26,413 nucleotides of DNA from Priapulus caudatus (Eukaryota > Priapulida > Priapulimorpha > Priapulimorphida > Priapulidae). Position numbers and translations under genes: made by a program. Below, one piece after another: positions 9,541 to 18,990 of this stretch. Location of the stretch: the NCBI RefSeq assembly GCF_000485595.1, contig NW_014577098.1, positions 785,617-812,029 of the forward strand, read 5' to 3'. Below the pieces are notes generated by a model that ran no database searches, was not told the origin of the DNA, and saw nothing but the letters and a program-made list of their open reading frames with translations. Each line of letters starts with the position of its first letter. Position 1 is the stretch's first letter.

Positions 9541-9960
9541 ATACTCGGTGAGCAGCCCCCCGACAGCAGAGTGAAACCGCTCGGAATGAGAAAAGGCACA
9601 TTGGTATGGTACTTCTACCCTCCAAACGATGTGAAGTTAGGACGTCCCTGGACCGGACCATTCCGCGTGGTAAAAGACCAAAATACGCTCCGTTGGATAC
9701 AGCGGACGGCGGAGGGTGTAACCAAGGTCGTGAGTGTTAATGATCTGAAACCATACGAGGGGGAGGCTGTGCTCGAACCCTGGGATAATATGGAAAGTGG
9801 AGGTAATTCTAAAGTGAGTGAAGCTGATCACGTAAGCGCGGAAACCTCCGAAGACAGCAGCTCCAGCGGCGGAGTGAAGCGAAGAAGCTCAGAACCTCTC
9901 GGGAGAACGTGGTTGGAACCAAAACGCAGAAGGTGTCATACCTTGGAAGAGAAGGAATGA
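9541..9960 (+). pseudogene. Ty3/gypsy-type pol, integrase C-terminal fragment
   Basis: The translation has the C-terminal integrase fold signature of gypsy-type pol: KGTLVWYFYPP, then GRPWTGPFRVVK, then a strand-rich segment ending VVSVNDLKPYEG. The zinc-binding and catalytic DDE parts of integrase, RNase H, RT and protease are all absent upstream, so this is only the 3' end of the polyprotein. After the domain the protein becomes charged and serine-rich (SAETSEDSSSSGG) and stops at 9960. The upstream junction at about 9565 follows an unrelated tandem repeat, suggesting truncation or recombination. Function in an intact element: joining retroelement cDNA to host DNA. Confidence 0.75.
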
Positions 9961-10283
9961 TCCGGAAACGACGTGCGAAGGGGAGGAAGAAGGCAAACGA
10001 AGATGAACAACACCGAGGTGAGACCGTCAAAGACCGATATACGGGCGATACGGGTAGCTCCGTTTCCGACCAAGTTACGACGGACACCTCGGATCGTTCG
10101 CCTGCTTTATTCCCGCGCGAAGAAGGAACCGGAGGTGAGGACTCTGAAACAGCAGCAGAGGGAAGTAGCGAAGCTGTAGGAAAAATGGCCCGTGAGTACA
10201 AACGGACAGGATGGGCGCGAATGGTGGATCAAGTTACGCGGCGTCAACAGATTGTGCGACCGTCGACATACTATGGATGCTAA
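9909..10283 (+). pseudogene. Possible continuation of the gypsy 3' ORF in another frame
   Basis: An open frame overlaps the integrase-tail frame by 52 bases and continues with the same highly charged composition, ending VDQVTRRQQIVRPSTYYGC. A single indel in the overlap would join the two. I do not recognise a domain. A third frame (9973-10179) is also open and basic, so the true frame is uncertain. Confidence 0.4.
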
Positions 10284-11689
10284 TCGTTACGGACGTAATA
10301 AAACAAGTAGCTAGCTAGCGCGGCAGAGAGAACGCACTGCGTACGGAGCTAGCGCGTCTAAGTCAGGGACTACAGAACGGGAGAAGACGGAAACTCGACG
10401 GGGTTATCCGTGCTGCTTTTCACAGGGTGAAAAGGAAGCCGCGCCACCAGCGGGCGCCGAATAGAAATTATCCACCCTGTAGAGAGGGGGATGACGAAAA
10501 GCCAAATACAGCAGAGTTGTGAAGCGTTCGCTAAGACGGATAGCAAGACTGGATGCTGGTAAACGTAGCAGGTAAGCGTCATGGACGGACGTTTCCGCGA
10601 GCGGCGTGTGTGCAGCGTACGCCTGAACCGTCTCCACTGGTTGCAGATCTATTGTATTACGCCATGCGAGGTCGACAAGCTTATCACTCGATAACGCTGA
10701 GCTATAAAGTTCGCAATGAACAAACAGACAAATGTATAGATGGCCAATATAGTTTATTATTTATATGCTATATGGCAAAAAAAAACAAATAATGCTAACA
10801 AAGCGTTTGTCTTATTTCTTGCATACAGTTTATTTTTTGCGTAAATGTCTAGTAAGCATTACACCACAGAATTTTGTATGTAGCACAATTGAAGCCTACT
10901 TTACCAGATAATCTATGCATTATTTCTAGAGCAGTGTTTCTCCTGTAGATGATTTCTAGCGTGATGCTTAGGTGGGCCATTCGTCATACACGCATGCACG
11001 ATTGTATAACATTTGTTATAAATGACGAGGGAAAACAACACGTGTAGCATATATCACAAGTAAATAATAGGCTTTTGTGTATTAGGTCTATTATTTACTC
11101 CTGTCTATGCCACTTCACTGTTGCCTGTGTCAGTCGCCACGTCAGATTGACTATTATGTTTGACATATTCATGAAACAGCAGTAGATGTACGTGCCCACA
11201 GGCGTAGATCGCTTAGTAAACCTGTTTATAGCTTAAATAACTTTTATTTCGCCGTCTACTGTATAGTTGCGTCGTGTGAATAATATAGGAGCAAAATATG
11301 AAAATGGAAAAATCATTTGAAATATAACTATATTTAAACCAGTCCGTATAAACCTGAACACGGCCATTGTTGTTTGCAGAGCTTTGGTGAGTTTGTTGTG
11401 AGTGTTTGAGTGCGGTTGAGATTGCAACGACCGCGAGCTGAACAAGATTGGGAACACTGAGATTATATATATATATATATATATTGGTAATTGGCAGGGC
11501 AGTTACAAAGAATGGTAGCGTGCAGTATGTAAAGTAGCAATGGGTGGGCGAATGCTGCTATGGTGATGACTGGAGTGAAAACATCGCAGAGCTGTCGTGT
11601 GCCACCGTTGGCACAGGACTCATCTGTCCAAGAAATAAACCCGCGAGAGAGAGAGCAAAGCGACGCAGTAAATTTCGATAAAAAGAGCG
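10284..11689. other. No gene seen; one strong hairpin and a TA run
   Basis: The segment 10284-10680 is GC-richer and may include the end of the gypsy element, but I could not find a second LTR. From about 10700 the DNA is AT-rich. A perfect 12 bp stem (AGTAAATAATAG at 11059-11070 with CTATTATTTACT at 11088-11099) has a 17 nt loop. A (TA)n run lies at about 11463-11485. Confidence 0.45.
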
Positions 11690-11848
11690 GAGAGCGAGGA
11701 CTTGCCTGGCTCGTTTGGTTACGCGTTATGGGCAGAGCGAGAGAGGTGGGAAAACTGCGTCACGTGAAGGAAGCAGGCAGACGACCGAGTTCGGTGCTCG
11801 ATATAAGACAAAAGCCGCGTGTATTTAAGCAGAGCGAGGGTAGACAGC
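11690..11848 (+). promoter_or_regulatory. Promoter-like module, copy A (E-box, TATA)
   Basis: A CACGTG E-box at 11761-11766 inside GGGAAAACTGCGTCACGTGAAG is followed by TATAAG at 11802-11807, and an ATG stands 47 bases after the TATA start. A diverged copy at 15820-16045 keeps the E-box context and the TATA box at similar spacing (41 against 37 bases), which supports them as meaningful elements. Transcription is inferred only. Confidence 0.5.
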
Positions 11849-11929
11849 ATGGATAATAATCGTCGAAGTAAGAAGGTTGTGCGGTCTAGTAGTGATGATG
11901 TGAGTTTTGAGTTTCCCGATGAGGCAAGG
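11849..11929 (+). CDS. Candidate first exon, 27 codons, with splice donor
   Basis: The ATG at 11849 opens MDNNRRSKKVVRSSSDDVSF and then EFPDEAR, followed at 11930 by GTGAGT in the context AAGG|GTGAGT, a strong donor. Without splicing the frame runs to a TAG at 11975 inside a TA repeat. The peptide is basic then acidic, and I do not recognise it. I could not assign a second exon on this strand. In the second copy near 16004 an in-frame TAA follows ATGATG at once, so that copy cannot code. It may be the start of a mobile-element or host gene. Confidence 0.4.
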
Positions 11930-12262
11930 GTGAGTCGGTGGAGTATTGCTAGTAGTAAATTATATATATATATATAGCATATTCTGATTCGGTTCATTGC
12001 ATGGTTTCGCTACAATAGTGCACGGGCATTCGCATTATAAGGAATAAGAGACCGAAGCTTATCGTGAACAGGTCAATCTCTTTCGAGCTTGGTTCTTGTG
12101 TATTAGTAAGTACCTAATCAAAATATGCTATGTGCAACTGGTGGTATCGTATAAACCTGACCAACCAAACTCAGCAGGGATGGCGAGGAGGCTTAGCATA
12201 GAGTCAGCTACTCTGCCGCAGAAAATATTAGTACACCAAATATATTTATGTTACGTCACTGT

Positions 12263-12268
12263 TTTATT
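12263..12268 (-). terminator. Candidate polyadenylation signal, copy 1
   Basis: AATAAA on the minus strand, about 260 bases after the stop codon. The matching position in copy 2 (22366-22371) keeps it. Confidence 0.3.
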
Positions 12269-12526
12269 GAGTCAGATGCCTCGCCAAAGTACGCCATTCT
12301 CTGGCAGGCGTCCTGTATTAACATGTGGAATCAGCTACCTGTCGCTGTTAAGTCTGAGAGACTATAGCTGCGGCAATAGAGCGTGGCGCAGTTTTACTGT
12401 TTATATCGTTGATGCCGCGCCAAAGGAGAAGAGAAGTGAGTAATCTTGATGCATGTTGTCTCTGATTGTAGCGCGGGCTAGCGTTTGCCTCTTCGTTAGA
12501 CTAATAACATTTATCTTCAGGTTTCA

Positions 12527-12682
12527 TCAGACCTTAAAGAAATGCTGAAGCCGCCGTTCCTCTACTCTCCTGACGTATGATCTTAATCTATCTTTCGCTC
12601 TCTGGCAACGTGAAGTGAGTCTTACCAGGCCAGCCCCCCCCGCCACCCCCCCCCCCCCCGACCCCCCCCCCCCCGCGGCGAC
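12527..12682 (-). CDS. Sulfotransferase copy 1, last exon, expanded
   Basis: The end ESER...LQHFFKV-stop matches copy 2, but the 5' part has been enlarged by about 43 bases, mostly G runs on the coding strand (C runs at 12636-12676), which would encode polyglycine. The central part also has several single-base insertions. The stop TGA is at 12527-12529. Confidence 0.8.
   Translation of the reverse strand, partial: VAAGGGGSGGGGVAGGAGLVRLTSRCQRAKDRLRSYVRRVEERRLQHFFKV
12636..12676. repeat. Poly-C runs inside the last exon
   Basis: Runs of 8 to 14 C are separated by GCCA and GA. They are absent from copy 2. On the coding strand they are G runs able in principle to form a quadruplex, and they are also error-prone to sequence. 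Confidence 0.85.
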
Positions 12683-13237
12683 CTTGAGCAGTAAGGCGAA
12701 CAAGCTCATCACTGTCTTGGGTCGACGCAGACAACAATAGCATGTCTTAGGAAACGGGCTGAATGTAGCTCCGCGCTACGATTCTGCGACCTGCACTATC
12801 ATCGCAGCATCGTAAACAGACCATACTGTCACAAGTCGAGGATGTCATTACCTTGGTGAACGTGCTATGGCGTCCTAGATTTATGATGTCAACTGTTTAG
12901 GGTGTTTTTGACTGTTTGATTAAACATGATCGCTTTACTTTTTCATTATAGGCTTCTGATGAGTTGAAGAAAATATCCCATATTTGGATATTGCTAATCT
13001 CGGTTATAGTGATGTATGGGCGTTTAGCGCATCGAAACACGCTCGCAACCAGACGGGAAAATTACCAATTAATAACCCGACATCGTATACAAACATTGGA
13101 ACCACATAAACTTAATATACAAGACAGATTCTTATAACATGACTAAGCTGCATTTATATGTATGCTTGGAACCGAGTTTTTCTTCTATAATTCAGTTACT
13201 GCAGCTGTTTAACACTTTCTTAAAAATTGTGCGTGAT

Positions 13238-13310
13238 ATTAAATAAATAAATAAATAAATTAATTAATAAACGTATACATACATGAATAGATCAAATCTC
13301 TCTCTTTCTG

Positions 13311-13375
<65 letters not shown>

Positions 13376-13401
13376 TCTCTCTCTTCTGCTTGTCTGTGTG
13401 T

Positions 13402-13435
<34 letters not shown>

Positions 13436-13495
13436 ATAGTGTGTGTGTGTGTGTGTGCAGTGCGTGTGTGGCGCTGTGTGTGTGTTGTGACATGT
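13238..13495. repeat. AAAT, CT and GT microsatellites in the last intron, copy 1
   Basis: (AAAT)n at 13238-13260 is followed by (CT)n at about 13300-13388 and (GT)n at 13405-13495. The same order occurs in copy 2 at 24243-24655. Confidence 0.9.
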
Positions 13496-13508
13496 ATATA
13501 CCGATTAC

Positions 13509-13698
13509 CTTTTCTGATAAGGTTGCTGACCTGCGAAAGTCTTGACGCTATCCAATGACGAATGTTTAACCATGTTGTTGTGCTTCATTTTCGTGAAGCT
13601 CGTGCTCGCTCGTATTATCTTAGCAATCTGCCGTTCAGTGTCACTTACCTTTCCCAGGAAGTCGGCAATCTTGACTACGTGAGTGCGGGGATTTTTTC
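13509..13698 (-). CDS. Sulfotransferase copy 1, exon 4
   Basis: Reads NPRTHVVKIADFLGK, then SDTERQIAKIIRASTSFTKM, KHNNMVKHSSLDS, and ends near the RKG motif at donor GTAATC. The A6 run at the start needs one more A to keep frame with exon 3, and two bases are missing just before RK compared with copy 2. A GTAAGT follows FLGK, but copy 2 codes straight through this point (GKKLTESQI), so it is not an intron there. Confidence 0.85.
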
Positions 13699-13789
13699 CT
13701 AGCGTTGAGCTGATATGAAACAGAACATGCAAGCGTTCCTTGCGATTAGGAGGAAGCTCCATTACAAATAATATAGAAACTACGGATGA

Positions 13790-13965
13790 GAGAGTAAAGA
13801 GGAAGAAAGCAGAAGAGAGCGAGAAGAGGAGAGAGAGAGAGAGAAAAAGAAGAAAAAAGAAGAGAGAAGAGAAGAGAAAGAGAGACAAGACTGAGAAGAG
13901 ACTCTTCCACTGAAATGCCGACCTAGGAAAGAGAGACAAAGAGAGAAAGAGAAGAGAATAGATAT
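13790..13965. repeat. GA-rich tract in intron, copy 1
   Basis: Imperfect GA/GAA purine tract; its homologue lies at about 24940-25085. Confidence 0.85.
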
Positions 13966-14179
13966 ACGAAATACATTTTGTACCTCGTTTAACGGTGCTC
14001 ATTTACCTCGTGTTTTACTTAGCAGACAATCGCCTCAGAAACGTTACTTACTGTAAAATGGGGCACACACGGTGGCAGATACGTGTACGCGATGGTTGTG
14101 AGAACAGAATCAATACGTTCGTATGTTTGGAGACCAGAGGTTGAAACAGCATTGTTATTTATTCAATAAATACGTATAA

Positions 14180-14262
14180 TACCATGAGCTAATAATACCT
14201 CTAATAATAATAATATTAATAATAATAATACCTCTACTAATAATCATTATTATCTTTTGATA
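14180..14262. repeat. AAT microsatellite
   Basis: Imperfect AAT runs with two TAATACCTCTA interruptions. Copy 2 has lost almost all of it. Confidence 0.85.
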
Positions 14263-14299
14263 ATACGTACATGAGAGTAGTTTACGGTGCTAAACTTAC

Positions 14300-14392
14300 T
14301 TTAAGCATATCTTCGTATTTCAAGAAGAGAATATTATCCCAGTCTTTTCGCTCCCAGAATTCCAGGTTGTGTCCAGTAGGAGCCAAAGGGAA
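14300..14392 (-). CDS. Sulfotransferase copy 1, exon 3
   Basis: After acceptor ACCAG, a split Val codon and PFGSY are followed by one missing base. Then HNLEFWERKDWDNILFLKYE and DMLK run openly to a consensus donor, GTAAGT. FWERK...NILFLKYEDM is diagnostic of the family. Confidence 0.9.
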
Positions 14393-14553
14393 CTGGTCAA
14401 ATGTGTTTCACAAAATTATCAATTATTGTTATAGAAGTCCCCACTATATAATTATGCAATAGTACCATTTTTACGTGAAATCGCAAACGCTTAATATTTT
14501 TATCTGTGATATTCACAGCAGATTTTCCTGCACGAAGATTCTGAATAACGTAC

Positions 14554-14701
14554 CGGCGTCATGGAAGAAACAGTTGAGATATTGCGAGAAGGTCCATTTG
14601 CAATATTCGGGATCGGTGACGCCAGGTATCGAAAAGCCCAATGGGTCGAAGTGATAGTACGATACGATCGCATCTTTCGGATTCCTAGTAACGTAGACGA
14701 T
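14554..14701 (-). CDS. Sulfotransferase copy 1, exon 2 (intact)
   Basis: This is the cleanest exon: 148 bases, fully open, starting IVYVTRNPKDAIVSYYHF after acceptor TTCTAG and ending at donor GTACGT. Arg and Ser in TRNPKD...S are the family's 3'-phosphate-binding residues. The middle reads DPLGFSIPGVTDPEYCKW. Confidence 0.92.
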
Positions 14702-14811
14702 CTAGAATGTGCAAGTAACGTGTGCTGTTACTGACCTATTACACCCATACAAATGTCACAGGCTCTATACATCCGACTAGCTGACATGGAGTTAGAATTA
14801 GCATTATGATT

Positions 14812-14873
14812 ATGGTTGGAGCTTGAGTTAGGGTTATGGTTATGGTTAGGGTTAAGGTTAGGGTTAGGGTTGA
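14812..14873. repeat. Telomere-like TTAGGG repeats in intron, copy 1
   Basis: About eight imperfect TTAGGG/TTATGG units in the intron between exons 1 and 2. The homologous stretch of copy 2 (26000-26250) is about four times longer. Confidence 0.9.
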
Positions 14874-15059
14874 TGATTAATGTATCGGAGTCCCATAGTG
14901 AAATAGAGCCGGTACCGAATACAGACGAATGGATTTCTTTCTTTCGTATACCTCCCGCACATATCAATCCGGTATTCTAACTCTCATCCAGATATTTTCC
15001 CGGACGCACATCAGCATATTTTCCCGCGCTGCAGACGCTCGCCGCGCGCGCGTGCGTAC

Positions 15060-15286
15060 CTTTTGTTTTTGCGTCTCTCCCGGATGTCTTGCACAGATAC
15101 CTGAACGGATGTGAGTCTTCATCAGGCCGCGCAGGAGGCATGGCGCTGATGTCGGGTATATCGGTTCTCCGGTGACATCCATCAGTATCCAGCATCGGAA
15201 ATTAGTCTTCGTCTTTCTTGTCGCCGAACTTGTCGAGATTGCGTCGTTCATGACGTACATGACTATCGTCTGCACCCACGTTGTTC
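15060..15286 (-). CDS. Sulfotransferase copy 1, visible exon 1
   Basis: The acceptor TACAG|GA opens the exon with GTTWVQTIVMYVMNDA, the second half of the PAPS-binding loop (family TYPKSGTTW); an intron at exactly this point is common in the family. Later come FGDKKDED, GEPIYP and LMKTH, whose His is the catalytic base. The donor is GTACGC. The frame changes several times: an extra C before LMKTH, a missing C after KTHI, and an extra A near the 3' end. The alternative frame there reads PFRYLCKTSGRDAKTK. Confidence 0.8.
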
Positions 15287-15289
15287 CTG

Positions 15290-15815
15290 TATGTACGTAT
15301 ACGTGCGTGCGGTAGAAAATTAAAAGATAGTTTTCTGCTAAAAATTTGAAATTCTATCTTGCATTCTAGACATCAAAATTACTGCTCAGATGCTCTCAGA
15401 ATGCGCCCATTTTTTAAATTTTTTTGTGGGAGGTCCCCCCCCGCTAAGTGGCCCCTAGGGCATTCGGCAGCTAATTAAAACACCAGAAAAATTAAGCAGT
15501 AAATAGAGCTCTTTATTTCTTCATGGACAACGCCCTTTCAAAAACCCTGGATCCGCCCCTGGTGATACAGTCCATCGCGAGCGGGAAGATCTGCGGCTGC
15601 ATGACTTGCATTATTGCGTTCGACGTTTGACCTTGGTGCGTGTTATTAGGAAAGGTTATAACACACATTAAATTATTAACCACATTATGGTAGGTATGTG
15701 CCACTGCGAAGTCAAAAATGGGGGGCTCTGGAATTAACTCAGACCTGAAAAGAGGCCAGGGAGGGACTCGTGTGTCGAATCGCGCAGTAGAATTTTAAGC
15801 CAAGCCGCGAACAGC
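15290..15815. other. No gene seen
   Basis: Expected to hold the intron and perhaps the first exon of sulfotransferase copy 1. I searched the minus strand for a TYPKSG-like exon end and found none. Confidence 0.4.
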
Positions 15816-15819
15816 GGGG

Positions 15820-16045
15820 AAGTCGCCTGGTCGCTTTGCTTAATCTGCTCGTTTTGGGAACCGTATTTGGCAATGAAGTGGGAAAACTGCGTCACGTGAA
15901 GCGAGCAGAGACGACCAGTTCGTCGCTCATATAAAAGCAAAAGCGCGTGTCGAATTCAGGAGGGAGAGAAATAGTGTAGTTTAGCTAGTAGACAGTAGAC
16001 AGCATGATGTAATCGGTCGAGTAGAGTTGTGCGGCTATAGTGATT
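15820..16045 (+). promoter_or_regulatory. Promoter-like module, copy B
   Basis: Diverged direct copy of 11690-11905. It keeps GTGGGAAAACTGCGTCACGT (E-box 15893-15898), TATAAAAG at 15930-15937 and GACAGCATG near 15998. The region matching the candidate exon is degenerate, with a stop right after the ATG. The two modules bracket sulfotransferase copy 1 in the same orientation. Confidence 0.5.
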
Positions 16046-16440
16046 TGTGTTAGAAGCGGCAATGCTTTTAATTGATTTGGAGATAGAAGCTTGTTACTGA
16101 ACTATGAATCTTCTTGATTAAACACTATTGTGCGTTATTTCTGGCTTAATGTGTCATTCTTGAGTTCTTACAGCTTTACTACAAATCCAGTGAATTCACC
16201 TGTGTAGTTGTGATTTTCTTACTACAATAATATTAACAAGAGTGTATAATATAGACTATATCTCTATATCGTAACTCCTGATATTAAACATGGCTATATG
16301 GGTCTGGTTAGGCTTAGCGTTTGAGTTAGGGTTAGGGTCCAACCTGGTCGCGTGATATAAAAAAAAAATCCTTCCGCGAAATTATTGTCAGCCTTGTTAA
16401 ATTCTACAAACAGCAAATTCACAAAAATCAGCGCCTGTCT
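16046..16440. other. AT-rich spacer with a short TTAGGG run
   Basis: No gene seen. TTAGGGTTAGGG lies at about 16325-16338. Confidence 0.45.
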
Positions 16441-16447
16441 GCGAGCT

Positions 16448-16496
16448 ACACACGCACGCACGCACGCAAGCGCACGCACGCACGCACGTACGCACG

Positions 16497-16545
<49 letters not shown>

Positions 16546-16701
16546 CGCTGCGCTCACCTGCCCCGCGCGCCATTCTAAGGGTGTGCATGCTCTATCATTA
16601 TCTAAGCTGTCATCGGTGGTGTCATCATCATCTCTTTCTCCCCGCCCGTTCTATGCTCTCTTCCCTCCCACCTATACTCTCCTCTCTCTCTCTTTACTCT
16701 A

Positions 16702-16735
<34 letters not shown>

Positions 16736-16778
16736 CGCCTCCCACCTATCTTCTCTCTTCTCTCTCTCTTCTCTCTCT

Positions 16779-16813
<35 letters not shown>

Positions 16814-16940
16814 TCTCTTCTCTCTCCTCTTCTCTATCTTCTCTCTCTCCTCTCTCTCGCTCTCTCTCTCTCTTCGCTCTCTCGTCTCCCTTGTGTCTTC
16901 TTTGCCTATTATAATCTTCCTCTCACTCTCGCTCACTTGC
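16448..16940. repeat. CA/CG then CT microsatellites
   Basis: CACG/CA runs fill about 16448-16545, and CT/TTCTC runs fill 16670-16890. Long serine- and leucine-rich frames here are artefacts. Confidence 0.9.
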
Positions 16941-17240
16941 GAAAAGGAAGCGGAGAGCAGAAGATTTTGGCCTGATCACGAGGGTCTGTGAAAGGGAGGA
17001 GTCGCGGATCGAAGCCAGCGGCAACAGAGACAGGAAGAGAGCGAGTAGATATGCACATCGCCGGAATGTAGGTCCGGAAGAGGCAGCGTTGAGGAGGAGG
17101 GGCTCAGCGAGGAACGGATAGGCAGGACGGGTGAGCCGAGTTCTAGGATCCGTAGAGCTCGTTATAGCTGCGGTTGTTACCTCCGCCCCACTGCCGACGT
17201 TACGTTACAGTAAACGGATTGGAGAGGGGAGGTAAATGTA
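16941..17240. other. No gene seen
   Basis: Mixed-composition spacer with no recognisable feature. Confidence 0.4.
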
Positions 17241-17500
17241 ATCGGTCTTCGTGCGCTTCGTGCGCGTTCGTGTGTCGTTCGTGCCCGTTCGTGTGTGTGT
17301 GCTCGTTTCGCTGTGTGTTGTGCGTTTCGTAGTGTGTGTCTACTTTGTGTGTGTGGTCTATTGTGCGTTCTGTGCGTTGCGTGCCTGTCTGCGTGCGTGC
17401 CGCTGCTGGTGCGCTGGTTGTGTGTGTGTGATGTGTTGTGTGTGTGTGATGGGTGCCGGTGAGTGTGTGCTGCTGTGTGTGCGTGTGTGTGTGGTGTAGT
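17241..17500. repeat. TG/TTCGTG-rich tract
   Basis: Irregular TG-rich sequence containing TTCGTGTG and TGCGTG units. Confidence 0.85.
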
Positions 17501-17540
17501 GTTCGCGCGATCGATTCGGAGCAGCAGCTCGCTTATAGGT

Positions 17541-18012
17541 AGGGGCACACGATTGCGTATTTTTTCGCCCCGATTCGGCTGCCGATTTTTAAATCGCTCG
17601 CAAAATTCTGCCCTGTGTCCCGGTTCACGTCGACGCGATTCGTACGCCCGTACGAATTCGCCCGCTATCAAAATGTTAAGATATTTCAGGCCGATATTTA
17701 CGCGGCGATTATGGCGATTAATTTACGCTGGCCAAATGCGCTCGCGGGCTGTGCCCGTGTCCGGGCGTATTTCTGTCGAGCTGATCATTTTTTGTAATAC
17801 CAAATCGGAGTTGTTTGTTGATATCATGCTGATGTCCGTGATTCGTCGTCATGTGATGCCCGCGCCTGTGTGCTTTCCGCCTCGAGTGGCGATACGCGTA
17901 CGCTCTCAAATTCGCCTACGTGCTAGCCCCTTCGTGCCATCGTGGTGTAAATTCCGCTGGCGATTTTATATTCGCTCGCGATCGTGCGAAAAAATACGCT
18001 TCGTGTGCTCCC
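17541..18012. mobile_element. 472 bp element with terminal inverted repeats
   Basis: The left end GGGGCACACGATTGCGTATT and the right end, read on the minus strand, GGGAGCACACGAAGCGTATT continue to match over about 60 bp (TTTTTTCGC, AAATCGC, AATT). The interior is rich in CGATTCG and other CG-containing palindromes and has no ORF I recognise. This looks like a non-autonomous DNA transposon (MITE-like). I cannot see a clear target duplication, so the superfamily is left open. Confidence 0.6.
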
Positions 18013-18019
18013 AGCCTTT

Positions 18020-18265
18020 ACAGTATAATGTGGTATACATATATACAGTATATATATTATATACTATACACATACCAGTTACTTTGCCTGGCGGAGGTAG
18101 TGCCCTCTCCGTGCGGTGCCCTACTGCTCTAGTTTCGTGTTTAATAATTTGCGCGCTCTCAGGCCAGTGTATGATTGTCCATGCCATACCTAGACTGAAT
18201 GCCTCTATACCACATCGGCATGCCTGTATCGTCGTTATTTGCATAAAGCGATTCCGAGAAGAGAA
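18020..18265. other. No gene seen
   Basis: Spacer that includes a TATATAC-rich inverted stretch at about 18035-18075. Confidence 0.35.
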
Positions 18266-18990
18266 GAGCAGGGAACGGCAGGAGAGAGAGAGAAAGACAG
18301 CATGGAGACACAGAGATGAAAGAGAGATACACACCCACATGCTACACACCGCCCACGCACACACACGCACACACGCCACACGCACGCACACACGCACACA
18401 CGCACACACGCACAGTCGGCCACCACACACAGTATACACACACTGCGTGCGCCCGCGCACACACACAGCACACACGCCGCGCACCACACCGCCCACACAC
18501 ACGCACACGTACACACGCACACACAGAGGAAGCGAGCCCCAGACAGCTAGAGAGAACGAAGAGAAGAGCAGCCAGACGAGAGAGAGAGAGAAGAGAGAGA
18601 GCATTGATCCAGAGAGGAGAGGATCGAGAGAGAGAGAGAGAGCAGAGCAGTACGAAGTGACGGTGCAGCGAGCAGAGAGACAGACAGCGAGCAGACGATA
18701 GAGATAAGGCAGTAGAGAGAGCACACGCCACCCGCGACTCCCCCCCCCTCGAGAGAGAGAGAGAGAGAGAGAGAGAGCACCGAAATAGCAGGAGCAGAGC
18801 AGCAGAGATGACGAGCAGCAGAGCATGAGCCAGAGAGAGATCGATCGTAGAGATATGAGCAGAGAGAGAGCCAGACAGAGAAGGACAGAGACAGAAGACA
18901 GAGACAGAGACAGAGACACGAGACAGGCGACAGAGCAGGTATGACGATCGGAAGAGAGAGAGAGGAGATATCGCGCTGAGACGCAGCCAG
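18266..18990. repeat. CA then GA microsatellites
   Basis: CACACGCA runs fill about 18328-18530, and GA/GAGAC purine tracts fill 18550-18990, with a pure (GA)n at 18750-18778. All long frames here are repeat artefacts. Confidence 0.9.

Larger units (their letters stand above)
11960..15020. repeat. Segmental duplication, copy 1
   Basis: This segment aligns in direct orientation with 22012-26413. Paired landmarks include GACCGAAGCTTATCGTGAAC, GACTGTTTGATTAAACATGA, GTAAAATGGGGCACACACGG and GGATTTCTTTCTTTCGTATA, one in each copy and in the same order. The left edge of both copies is a (TA)n run followed by AGCATAT. The copies differ by many short indels, by microsatellite lengths and by a 956 bp insertion in copy 2. 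Confidence 0.92.
12527..15286 (-). pseudogene. Sulfotransferase gene, copy 1 (five exons, 5' end not found)
   Basis: Five exons separated by GT-AG introns of about 358, 161, 601 and 826 bp encode a cytosolic-type sulfotransferase (Sulfotransfer_1 family). Such enzymes transfer sulfate from PAPS to hydroxyl or amine groups of small molecules. Recognisable parts are GTTW from the 5'-phosphosulfate loop, KTH with the catalytic His, TRNPKD...S for 3'-phosphate binding, LKYEDM, and an almost complete C terminus. The visible exons give about 255 residues; the family has about 290-300, so roughly 45 N-terminal residues including TYPKSG are missing. I could not find that exon between 15290 and 17000. 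Single-base shifts interrupt most exons, at homopolymers in exons 1 and 4, so this is either a recent pseudogene or a real gene in noisy sequence. The substrate cannot be told. Confidence 0.85.

Noticed and set aside
13638-13652. Intron starting at GTAAGT after FLGK in sulfotransferase copy 1 exon 4
   Set aside because: Copy 2 codes straight through (GKKLTESQI) and no suitable acceptor lies within range.
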